NCBI GenBank assembly: GCA_020352555.1
Contig: CP070680.1
Coordinates: 996,374-1,039,861, forward strand
Length of the DNA stretch: 43,488 nt
Source of the DNA: Caldifarciminota bacterium
Lineage (GTDB): Bacteria > Hydrothermota > Tepidihabitantia > Tepidihabitantales > Tepidihabitantaceae
Reading direction: 5' to 3'
Shown: positions 1 to 6,595 of the stretch, one piece after another
Layout: the number at the start of each line of letters is the position of its first letter
How positions within the stretch are numbered: position 1 is the stretch's first letter
The notes under the pieces: model-generated
The model's input: only the letters and a program-made list of their open reading frames with translations
Told to the model about the DNA's origin: nothing
The model's database searches: none
Made by a program: the position numbers and the translations under genes

Positions 1-899
1 AGGTCGAGGTCAGCGGTCCCAGGCGGGAGCAGCAGCGAGTAGGTCATGTAGCGCGGCTTGACGCCCATGACCGCCACATCGCTGGCCCCGATGTGGACCG
101 CGTACCAGCCGAACATCTCCAGCGGCTGGCCGGGAATCGAGAATATCGGGTCCTCGGCGGTTATCAGTACCTTGTTGTCACCGATGTCGATGACTGCAGC
201 GTCGACCCCGGTCAGCGGCGGCACGATGACGGTCTTGTCCTTGGCGCCGAGGCGCTTGAGGATGAAACTCCTGAACGTGTCGATGTCGATCTTGCCGACC
301 TTGGGGCCGGATTGCCGGGATGCGTTGTAGCCGCGCGCTATCTCGCAGACCTGGTCCGCGACTTCGACCGGGTCGGTTCCAAGGAGTACGCTGACGTCTT
401 CCTTGCCGACCGCGCCGGTCTCGTAGAACAGCTTCGGGACCTCGCCTCCGGCCGTACGGATGGCCTCGGCCACTTTCCAGGGCATCGAGCCCCGCTCTTC
501 CGCCCTGCTTCGCTCAGGTTCCCGCGACCGGTCGATTGCGCTGAACTTCCAGCCCTTGCCGCGGCTGTAGACCTCGAGCCACGCAGCCAGGTCCGGGTTG
601 CTGGCGAAGTTGATGCCGGCGCAGACCCTGGGATCGGTCTTGCGCGCTTCCAGCACAAGCCGGGCCATGTGGCTGGACGCTCCGAAGCGGGGACGGCCCG
701 AAGCCCTGGGCCGGCCGCCGACCACGGTGATGCGCCCGTCAACCGCGAGCACGTCCCCGGGTCCGGCAGCGTCCGGTGGTGCGCAGACAAGGTTGGAGCG
801 GACTTCAGGTATCAGGGATGCGAACTCCGGACACCGCTCGATGCGGTCCAGTGCCAGGAAGAACCTACCGTAGCAGTCGGCGGTCTCGTTTCTGTTCAC
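1..899 (-). CDS. ThiN-domain protein fused to an AIR synthase-like (ThiL/HypE-type) domain, 3' end cut by window
   Basis: The first 299 residues are visible and the C-terminus lies outside the window. Residues about 25-190 read as a ThiN domain (thiamine-phosphate synthase type, as in ThiDN and ThiR): a segment IPEVRSNLVCA, a glycine-rich GRPRFGASSHMAR, then CAGINF, GSMPWKVAEAI and LFYETGAVGKED. From about residue 205 an AIR synthase N-terminal domain follows, with PPLTGVDAAVI and GWYAVHIGASDVAVMG, the fold of ThiL, HypE and SelD. The GTG start at 899 overlaps the stop of the upstream PP-loop gene (GTGA), so the two are co-translated. ThiN makes thiamine phosphate and ThiL phosphorylates it, so a two-step thiamine enzyme is possible; a ThiN-based regulator is the alternative. 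Domain identity is fairly secure, function is not. Confidence 0.75.
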   Translation of the reverse strand, partial: MNRNETADCYGRFFLALDRIERCPEFASLIPEVRSNLVCAPPDAAGPGDVLAVDGRITVVGGRPRASGRPRFGASSHMARLVLEARKTDPRVCAGINFASNPDLAAWLEVYSRGKGWKFSAIDRSREPERSRAEERGSMPWKVAEAIRTAGGEVPKLFYETGAVGKEDVSVLLGTDPVEVADQVCEIARGYNASRQSGPKVGKIDIDTFRSFILKRLGAKDKTVIVPPLTGVDAAVIDIGDNKVLITAEDPIFSIPGQPLEMFGWYAVHIGASDVAVMGVKPRYMTYSLLLPPGTADLD

Positions 900-1909
900 T
901 TCGGTCCTTTCTTCGCTTGTTCTGCTGACACTCGCAGTCGCTCAATGGTGTTCGGGTTGAGCGGACGGACTTCAACAGTCTGCTCTTCACCGTCTGAAGA
1001 ACAGCGGACTGCCACCAGCGGGTCCGGGCAGTCTGAGAATCGGGCGGTGAGCGCGGCTGCGGTTCTGATTGCATCTCCAGTGGCCGGGCCGGTCAGCAGT
1101 GTGAGCGGGCTGCCGCAGTCCGGCACCTCGAACCTGATGTCGGCTCGCCCGGCAGTGGCGGCAAGAATCCGGTTCTCGGCTTCGTTGCGCCCTACGACGA
1201 TCCGGCTTTCGCCGAACCGGAAATGCCTTCCGACTTTGAGTTTCGCCACATCGCGCCAGGTCAGGGTCTCCATCCGCTCGAAGGCGTCGCGCAGCCGGGC
1301 GGCGAACGCCCTGTCGGTCAGCAGGCAGCCGCCGGCCGGGCAGGCGAAGACGTCGAGCCCGACTTCGCGCGCGAGAGCGAGCTGGGGCCTGCGGCTGCGT
1401 CCCTGGAACGCCAACAGCGCGTCACGGTCGACTAGCCCGTCCAGCTCGGCCCTGGTAGGCGGAAGGTGGCGGGCAGACAAAGGACGCAGGATGAGACCAT
1501 CCAGCCCGGCCTCCCGCTCGATGGTGCCGAGGGCATGTCGGTGCTGGGACATTGGACGCTGGCCGAGCACCTCGCCGGTCACTATGAACTGCGCTCCGGC
1601 CTGTTCCGCAATCACCCACGATTTTCGGAGCATGAAGACACGGCAGTCGATGCACGGGTTGAGCCCGGAACCGTAGCCGTGCTTGGGGTGTCGGACGACG
1701 TCGAGGTATTCCTCGCCTTTGGGCACCACCATCAGCCGGATGCCGAGCTGGCTGGCGGCTTCGCGTGCAAAGCAGCGGCCCTGCTGGTCGCAGTTGCAGA
1801 ACGGAGACGTGAACTTCACGCCGACGAGTTCTATGCCCTGGTCGAGGATCATCTTGGCGGCCAGGCCGGAATCCAGACCGCCCGACATCAGGGCGATTGC
1901 CTTGGTCAA
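896..1909 (-). CDS. PP-loop tRNA-thiolation-like enzyme (TrmU/ThiI family) with C-terminal NFACT-R-like domain
   Basis: A 337-residue protein with an N-terminal PP-loop ATP pyrophosphatase motif SGGLDS (residues 9-14) and the cysteine pair motif GLNPCIDC typical of MnmA/TrmU-like sulfur transferases. The C-terminal third (around KLKVGRHFRFGESRIVVGRN) looks like the NFACT-R RNA-binding domain found fused to TrmU-like proteins. The family activates uridine with ATP and inserts sulfur in tRNA; the exact position cannot be told. I chose the TTG start at 1909 because AAGGAG lies just upstream and because the in-frame TTG at 1963 falls inside the likely -10 box. It leads an operon with the ThiN-AIR fusion. 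ThiI supplies sulfur for thiamine in other bacteria, so the pairing may link tRNA thiolation and thiamine, but this is inference. Confidence 0.75.
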   Translation of the reverse strand: MTKAIALMSGGLDSGLAAKMILDQGIELVGVKFTSPFCNCDQQGRCFAREAASQLGIRLMVVPKGEEYLDVVRHPKHGYGSGLNPCIDCRVFMLRKSWVIAEQAGAQFIVTGEVLGQRPMSQHRHALGTIEREAGLDGLILRPLSARHLPPTRAELDGLVDRDALLAFQGRSRRPQLALAREVGLDVFACPAGGCLLTDRAFAARLRDAFERMETLTWRDVAKLKVGRHFRFGESRIVVGRNEAENRILAATAGRADIRFEVPDCGSPLTLLTGPATGDAIRTAAALTARFSDCPDPLVAVRCSSDGEEQTVEVRPLNPNTIERLRVSAEQAKKGPK

Positions 1910-1962
1910 GAAGCTCCTTCTGACGACTGTGCTTCGATTGTCGCGAGGATTGTGCCTATACA

Positions 1963-1989
1963 AGCATAGGCCTCAGGCTGAACTGTCAA
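1963..1989 (-). promoter_or_regulatory. Promoter for the PP-loop/ThiN operon
   Basis: On the minus strand TTGACA (1989-1984) and TATGCT (1968-1963) are 15 bp apart. The predicted start of transcription lies near 1956, leaving a leader of about 45 bases that contains AAGGAG before the TTG at 1909. Confidence 0.5.
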
Positions 1990-2112
1990 GGTGGAATCAC
2001 GCCTGCCCTTCAGGCCGGATTTTGGTTCCTGGGATGTGACGGACGGACTGAACACGGCTGAGAGGCTGTCTGACCCGGGCGAGCCTTGCCCTGCCGCGTC
2101 TCCTTGCTTCGG

Positions 2113-2140
2113 TTGACATCCGGTCAGGCACTGATACTAG
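2113..2140 (+). promoter_or_regulatory. Promoter for the GT-B glycosyltransferase
   Basis: TTGACA (2113-2118) and TACTAG (2135-2140) with a 16-bp spacer. This places transcription start near 2147 and rules out the in-frame start at 2086. Confidence 0.6.
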
Positions 2141-2181
2141 TAGGGCACAGTGATGGATGCGCGCTTCCAGAGGACGTCTCC

Positions 2182-3435
2182 GTGAGCGGATACCGAGTCC
2201 TATACCTCAGCAGCTCGATCGGTATGGGGCATGTGAGCAAGGACCTTGCCATAGCGGGCGAGTTGAGGCGGCTCAAACCGGGTACCGAAATCCTGTGGGT
2301 CGCCGGGCACCCGGCTTCAGACGTGCTCCGGGACGCGGGCGAGGTCGTGCTGGCAGAGTCGGAACAATGGCAAGGGGCGAGCCGGATTGCCGAGCGGTCT
2401 GTGCGCGACGGAGTGCTCGACCTTGTGCGCTATGTCTATCGCTCGCTCCCGGCATGGGCCGCAAACGCGCTCCGTTTCCGCAACATCATGAAAGAGCAGG
2501 ACGTCGACCTGGCAATCGGCAATGAGGCCTACGAGGTCGATATCCCGCTTGTCCTGGGCCTTCTCCGGCCCCCGGCCCCGTTTGTGATGATATTTGACTT
2601 TGTCGCCACGGACTCGATGACCTCCAGCACGGTCGACCGGGTCGGAGCCTGGCTCCTGAATGCGCTTTGGACTTTGGACAGGCGGGTCTACCGCGGCTCG
2701 AAGCATTCCGCGATATTCATCGGCGAGGCGGCCGACATTCCGGACAAGCGGTTCGGCTGGGCGCTTCCCAACCGGCGCAGGCACGCGCTCGACTGCTACG
2801 ACGTCGTCGGACATGTGGTAAGGTTCAGGCCCGAGCAGTATGCCGACAGGGCCGCGCTGCGCCGGCGGCTGGGGTACGGTGGCGGACCGCTGGTCATCGG
2901 CTCTGCCGGAGGGACCGCGATCGGCCGGGAATTGCTGGAGTTGTGCGCCGCCGCGGCCCCGGCCCTGCGCAAGGTGCTGCCCGGGTTGCAGATGGTGCTG
3001 GTCTGCGGGCCGCGCATCCGGGTTGACTCGGTCCGGGCTCCTGAGGGAGTCAGGGTGCTGGGCTTTGTGCCCAGGCTCTTCGAGCACTTCGCGTGCTGCG
3101 ACGCGGCGGTGGTGCAGTGCGGCGCTTCCTCGACCACCGAGCTGGCCGCTCTGGGCACGCCGTTCGTCTACGCCCCGATCGAGGGTCACTTCGAGCAGGA
3201 GGTCGTGGCCAGAAGGCTGGCACGCTACGGTGTCGGCAGGCGGATTTCGGCCCAATCGACCGGTCCGGACGAGCTTGCCCAGGCGATTCTGGCCGAAGTC
3301 GGACGCAAGAGCAGGACTGCGGTGATGCCCCTGCAGGGCGCAACCGAGGCTGCCCGACACATCCTCAAGAAGCTGGAGCGGAGACGCAGAAGCCGGAAAG
3401 CGGGAGCAGGATGCAACGACAAGAGCGGCAGTTGA
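2182..3435 (+). CDS. MurG-like GT-B glycosyltransferase (GT28 C-terminal domain)
   Basis: A 417-residue cytoplasmic protein. The N-terminus YRVLYLSSSIGMGHVSKD is the glycine/histidine loop of GT-B enzymes of the MurG/MGDG synthase type. The C-terminal half has VIGSAGGTA, VQCGASSTTELAALGTPFVY and PIEGHFEQE, the nucleotide-sugar binding region of glycosyltransferase family 28. It probably transfers a sugar from an NDP-sugar to a lipid or glycan acceptor; acceptor unknown. The GTG at 2182 is preferred because the longer frame (from 2086) begins before the promoter, and because the TGA of a ten-codon upstream ORF (2153-2185) overlaps this GTG, suggesting translational coupling. It stands alone; no glycan cluster is adjacent. 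Confidence 0.8.
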   Translation: MSGYRVLYLSSSIGMGHVSKDLAIAGELRRLKPGTEILWVAGHPASDVLRDAGEVVLAESEQWQGASRIAERSVRDGVLDLVRYVYRSLPAWAANALRFRNIMKEQDVDLAIGNEAYEVDIPLVLGLLRPPAPFVMIFDFVATDSMTSSTVDRVGAWLLNALWTLDRRVYRGSKHSAIFIGEAADIPDKRFGWALPNRRRHALDCYDVVGHVVRFRPEQYADRAALRRRLGYGGGPLVIGSAGGTAIGRELLELCAAAAPALRKVLPGLQMVLVCGPRIRVDSVRAPEGVRVLGFVPRLFEHFACCDAAVVQCGASSTTELAALGTPFVYAPIEGHFEQEVVARRLARYGVGRRISAQSTGPDELAQAILAEVGRKSRTAVMPLQGATEAARHILKKLERRRRSRKAGAGCNDKSGS

Positions 3436-3914
3436 CCGGGCGATAGCCATTCGGAAATGCTGAAGATGCCGCAAGGCGCTGCATCGAGAGCTACGACCCA
3501 GCCGGAAGGAGGCTGGAAGAGCTGCAGTTTCGGCTTGGCCGGACATCTGGCTGTCTTGTTGGCGCATGCTGAACCAGGGTCGTGGGCGTTGCCCGGCAGC
3601 AGGAGAGCCTCATCGTCAACCTGTTCGTCCATGCCGGGCATCTTCTGAAGGGAATCAGGACCGGCTGATGCGGCGATTCGGACACCAGTGCAGACGTCTG
3701 GGTCACGCGGAAGCCTCGCTCCGCAGCAGCCCTGCGCGGTCCCGGTCCACGAGCTGTAGGATACCGGAAGACAGCCGCGGCCCGCAGCCTCCACGGGCTC
3801 AAGGCTCGGCCGATGCAGAAACGGCTCTCGTTTGAGGATTTCGACTTGCGGATACTGGCCATGGCAGACCATAGCTTACGAGCGGCAGCGGCTCTTACCT
3901 GGGCAGCACCTGGC
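3436..3914. other. About 480-base stretch without a convincing gene
   Basis: Between the glycosyltransferase stop and the promoter at 3915 I see open frames on both strands but none with protein-like sequence, motifs or a supported start. The longest is on the minus strand (3225-3872) and runs into the 3' end of the glycosyltransferase, so it is probably chance. No repeat or RNA gene is recognised here. Confidence 0.5.
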
Positions 3915-3942
3915 TTGACGTGGGGCAGGTGGGGGGTAGGCT
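3915..3942 (+). promoter_or_regulatory. Promoter of the three-hairpin element
   Basis: TTGACG (3915-3920) and TAGGCT (3937-3942) with a 16-bp spacer, the spacing used by most other promoters in this window. Predicted transcription start near 3949. Confidence 0.45.
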
Positions 3943-3948
3943 AATCAA

Positions 3949-4045
3949 GTAAAATGCACCGATGGGGGCAGGGGACCCATCGCTGCTGTCAGGCAGAACT
4001 CAATCTGCCGAGCCGCGCCAAGCTTAGGCGCGGCCCTCTTTCTTT
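3949..4045 (+). ncRNA. Candidate small RNA or attenuated leader of three hairpins ending in an intrinsic terminator
   Basis: Immediately behind the promoter at 3915 the sequence holds three consecutive perfect hairpins: CGATGGG/CCCATCG (3960-3966 with 3976-3982), GGCAGA/TCTGCC (3992-3997 with 4004-4009), and GCCGCGCC/GGCGCGGC (4012-4019 with 4027-4034). The last is followed by a pyrimidine tract CCCTCTTTCTTTCC, as in a Rho-independent terminator. The result would be a transcript of about 95 nt. I could not match it to 4.5S, 6S, tmRNA or a known riboswitch class. It may be an independent small RNA or the attenuator of the damaged gene that follows. An ATG at 3954 opens a frame that runs through the hairpins, but that translation does not look like protein. 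Confidence 0.45.
4012..4045 (+). terminator. Intrinsic terminator
   Basis: A perfect 8-bp GC stem (4012-4019 with 4027-4034) around a 7-base loop, followed by a T-rich tract. It lies only about 65 bases after the predicted transcription start at 3949. Confidence 0.65.
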
Positions 4046-4560
4046 CCTGTCCGTCAGGCTGCTTGACAAACGGCGAAATCCGGTCGACTATGTCGTGGAG
4101 GTCACCACGAAGGCGACGCTGTCTGCGCTTGTCGGTGTGAAGGCCGGAGTTCTCAGCGCCCAGGAATGGCTCAAGCTCTACGGCTGGGTGCGCGACGACG
4201 GCAGCCGAGGCGTCACCCGGACCTCGGACCGCTACATCGTTGTCGGGCAATGCGACACCACCGGGCGGGAGATTTCTGACTCCGGGTACTGGAGACCGAG
4301 CTCCACCGCCACACTACCTGGGCCTGGGTCTACTGCGACGACGCGGAATGGGACAAGGCTTTCCTGGCCTGGGAGACTGGTGACCGAGGCTACGTCCCAT
4401 TCGGTGAGACCGGGTCCTGTGGCGCGCAGGGCAGGGACTTCGTGGCCGTGAAGTTCGAGCCCCAGGTTGCCGCCGGGAAAGCAGAAGCCGAGATGAATGC
4501 CGATGTTGTGACTGCGACTCTTGCGCACCGCCGCCTGCTTGACAGATTCGGAAGCGCATC
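4046..4560 (+). pseudogene. Frameshifted remnant of an unrecognised gene
   Basis: From about 4075 to 4270 one frame shows strongly GC3-biased, protein-like sequence (NPVDYVVEVTTKATLSALVG, then AQEWLKLYGWVRDDGS and DRYIVVGQCDTTGREI). Near 4270-4285 the coding signal moves to another frame and continues to about 4540 (TWAWVYCDDAEWDKAFLAWE, DRGYVPFGETGSCGAQGRDF, AVKFEPQVAAGKAEAEM). No good start codon follows the terminator at 4045, and the end runs into the promoter of the next gene. It is best read as a decayed or N-truncated gene. I recognise no family. A sequencing indel near 4280 is an alternative. Confidence 0.4.
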
Positions 4561-4566
4561 TAAGCT
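4539..4566 (+). promoter_or_regulatory. Promoter for the aminotransferase-like/tilS/ftsH/dapA/dapB operon
   Basis: TTGACA (4539-4544) and TAAGCT (4561-4566) with a 16-bp spacer. The GTG start codon at 4572 begins only 5 bases after the -10 box, so the mRNA should be leaderless. Confidence 0.6.
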
Positions 4567-4571
4567 GAGGT

Positions 4572-5627
4572 GTGACCGAACGCGCAGATGCGATCTGGAG
4601 TCCACAGTCTCTGAACGCCTGGCTCCGCCGGCATGGGCCGCTGGGTCCGGAGCAGGTCCAGCCGCCGATCATCAGAAGCGCGCAGGGCATCCGGCTTCAG
4701 ACCATCGACGGCCGGGGCCTGCTCGATTTTTCGTGCGGCGGTGTGCTGCCCATCGGGCACAATCCCCCACTCTTGATGCGGTCAAGTGGACAGAAGTCGC
4801 TTTGCGGGCTCGGACTCGGGCAGGAACACGCGGACCGGATTGCCCTGATGCACGAACTGGCCGAGCTGGTACCCGGCGGGATGAACCGAAGGGCGATGCT
4901 GTGCGATTCGGGTCGGGAGGCGATGGCTCAGGCGGTATCGCTCGCCTTCTCCCACACCGGCAGATGTCGGGTCGTCTACCTGTCCGAATGCGACGGCGAG
5001 CGCCCGCAGTTCGAGAGCGACGTGGCCGCAGTGGTCGTCCACCCGTTCGACTCGCGCCTGGCGTATGTGGCCGAGTCCTGCAGCCATGGCGGAGCCCTGC
5101 TGGTGGACGACGAGACGATGCTGGCACCGGGCACGACCGGTCGGACGTTCGCGATCGAGTGGTCGGGGCTGAAGCCTGACCTGTACGTGTTCGGCAGAGG
5201 CATGGCAGCGGGTCTGCCGTTCGGCGCGTGCGTGACAGGCAGTTCGAAGATGCGCTGGCAGCACGGCACGATCGGGGCCAGCATCTTCGCGTGCAGCGTC
5301 GCGATGGGCTATTTCAGCATGCTCAAACACGGGATGCTCGAGAGCGGCACTGTTCTGGGTGCGCTGCTCAGGGACAGGCTGGACGAGTTCGCGGACAGAA
5401 TGGGAGGGGCCGAGGTCCAGGGCGCGGGCCTGTCCCAGACCCTGGTGCTCAAGGAAGGCCGGAAGGCCGATGCCTTTGTCGCCGTGTGCCAGGAGCAGGG
5501 GCTGCTGATGACCAGGGTCTCGGCATCCGCGGTCCAGGTGTACCCGTCGCTCATTGTGAGTAAAGACGACATCAGCGACGGGCTGGAGATGATGGCCCGG
5601 GCCGCGGCCGAGCTTGGCTGGGCATGA
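4572..5627 (+). CDS. Class III aminotransferase-like protein lacking the PLP-binding lysine
   Basis: A 351-residue protein of the class III PLP aminotransferase fold, shorter than the usual 400-450. Recognisable parts are LLDFSCGGVLPIGHN, CDSGREAMAQAVSLA (cofactor-phosphate region), LLVDDE (Asp179/180, pyridine-nitrogen contact) and PDLYVFGRGMAAGLPFGA. In active members the last motif reads AKG with the Schiff-base lysine; here residue 209 is arginine (codon AGA), one transition away from AAA. The protein may therefore be catalytically dead, have another role, or carry a sequencing error. The GTG start is fixed by the promoter 5 bases upstream. Its stop overlaps the tilS start (ATGA), so it is the first gene of a five-gene operon. 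Confidence 0.7.
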   Translation: MTERADAIWSPQSLNAWLRRHGPLGPEQVQPPIIRSAQGIRLQTIDGRGLLDFSCGGVLPIGHNPPLLMRSSGQKSLCGLGLGQEHADRIALMHELAELVPGGMNRRAMLCDSGREAMAQAVSLAFSHTGRCRVVYLSECDGERPQFESDVAAVVVHPFDSRLAYVAESCSHGGALLVDDETMLAPGTTGRTFAIEWSGLKPDLYVFGRGMAAGLPFGACVTGSSKMRWQHGTIGASIFACSVAMGYFSMLKHGMLESGTVLGALLRDRLDEFADRMGGAEVQGAGLSQTLVLKEGRKADAFVAVCQEQGLLMTRVSASAVQVYPSLIVSKDDISDGLEMMARAAAELGWA

Positions 5628-6595
5628 GGCCGGTATCGGTGCCGGGCAGTTTCCGGCAAACGGTCGAGCGCTACGGGCTGATTCCGACCGGGTCTTCGGT
5701 CCTGGTCGCGGTTTCCGGCGGCGCGGACTCGGTATGTCTCTTCGACCTGCTGCTCGCGGTCCGGAGGCGGATGCGCCTCAAACTGTTCGGATTCCACATG
5801 AACCACAAGCTGCGCAGGAGTGCGGGCCAGGACGAGAGTTTCGTGCGCAGGCTGTTCCAAGAAGCCAGGGTGGATCTCAAGGTCGTGCGGTCGGACGTTT
5901 CGCGCTACGCCCACAGGCACAGGCTGGGAGTGGAGGAAGCGGGCAGGGAGCTCAGATACCGGCATCTGCGCACGACCGCCAGGCGTTTCGACTGCAACGT
6001 GGTGGCCCTTGGGCACAACGCGGACGACAATCTCGAGACCGTACTTCTGAACCTGTGCCGGGGCACCGGGCCGCACGGTATGGCGGGCATCCCTGCGAAG
6101 CGCGGAATGTTCGTGAGACCCCTGATTGACGCGGAGCGCCCGGACATCGTCCGCTACCTGACTGCCCGGGGCAGGGAGTGGGTCGAAGACGAATCGAACA
6201 TCGACCCTGAGTACAGGCGCAATCTCTTGCGGGCCAGGGTCGTCCCCGCGCTGCGCGATGTGAATGCGCGGGCAGTGACCAATGCGCGGCGCGCTTCCGG
6301 GCTGGCTGTGGACGAGGACCGGTTTCTGGACGAGCTCGCTTCCGGGGCAATCGCCGAGGCTGTGACCCGCAAGCGGTGTCGGACCCTGATTGACCCTCGG
6401 AAACTCGGCAAGTATAATACCGTTTTGAAGCGCCGTGCCGTCAAGATGCTGCTGCCCGAACTGGACTCCCAGGCTGTCGAGACCATGCTCGGGTTTCTCG
6501 AGCGCCGGACCAGGTCCTGTAGACTGGTCCTTGGCAGAAACACGATGCGCAGAGACGGTGAGATCATTGAACTGAAGAGGATTGATGCCCGATAA
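5624..6595 (+). CDS. tilS: tRNA(Ile)-lysidine synthase
   Basis: A 323-residue PP-loop enzyme that attaches lysine to C34 of tRNA-Ile(CAU) so that it reads AUA codons. The ATP motif is SGGADS (residues 31-36), followed by FHMNHKLR and GHNADDNLETVLLNLCRGTG, all typical of TilS. The N-terminal catalytic domain is complete. The C-terminal part is short compared with E. coli TilS and resembles the compact forms. The ATG overlaps the upstream stop and the gene's own stop overlaps the ftsH start, so translation is coupled. The tilS-ftsH linkage is common in bacteria and supports the call. Confidence 0.92.
   Translation: MRPVSVPGSFRQTVERYGLIPTGSSVLVAVSGGADSVCLFDLLLAVRRRMRLKLFGFHMNHKLRRSAGQDESFVRRLFQEARVDLKVVRSDVSRYAHRHRLGVEEAGRELRYRHLRTTARRFDCNVVALGHNADDNLETVLLNLCRGTGPHGMAGIPAKRGMFVRPLIDAERPDIVRYLTARGREWVEDESNIDPEYRRNLLRARVVPALRDVNARAVTNARRASGLAVDEDRFLDELASGAIAEAVTRKRCRTLIDPRKLGKYNTVLKRRAVKMLLPELDSQAVETMLGFLERRTRSCRLVLGRNTMRRDGEIIELKRIDAR

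Noticed and set aside
93..1676. A 527-codon plus-strand open frame over the ThiN fusion and PP-loop genes
   Set aside because: No recognisable sequence; both minus-strand genes show strong family motifs.
2055..2100. A CTGAGA plus GACCC stretch resembling part of a TPP riboswitch near the thiamine-type genes
   Set aside because: The GAACCTGA core is absent and it is on the strand opposite to the ThiN genes.
2317..3567. A 416-codon minus-strand open frame across the glycosyltransferase gene
   Set aside because: Antisense shadow of high-GC codons; the plus-strand product has clear GT-B motifs and a promoter.
3225..3872. A 215-codon minus-strand frame in the otherwise empty region
   Set aside because: Not protein-like, no motif, and it overlaps the end of the glycosyltransferase gene.
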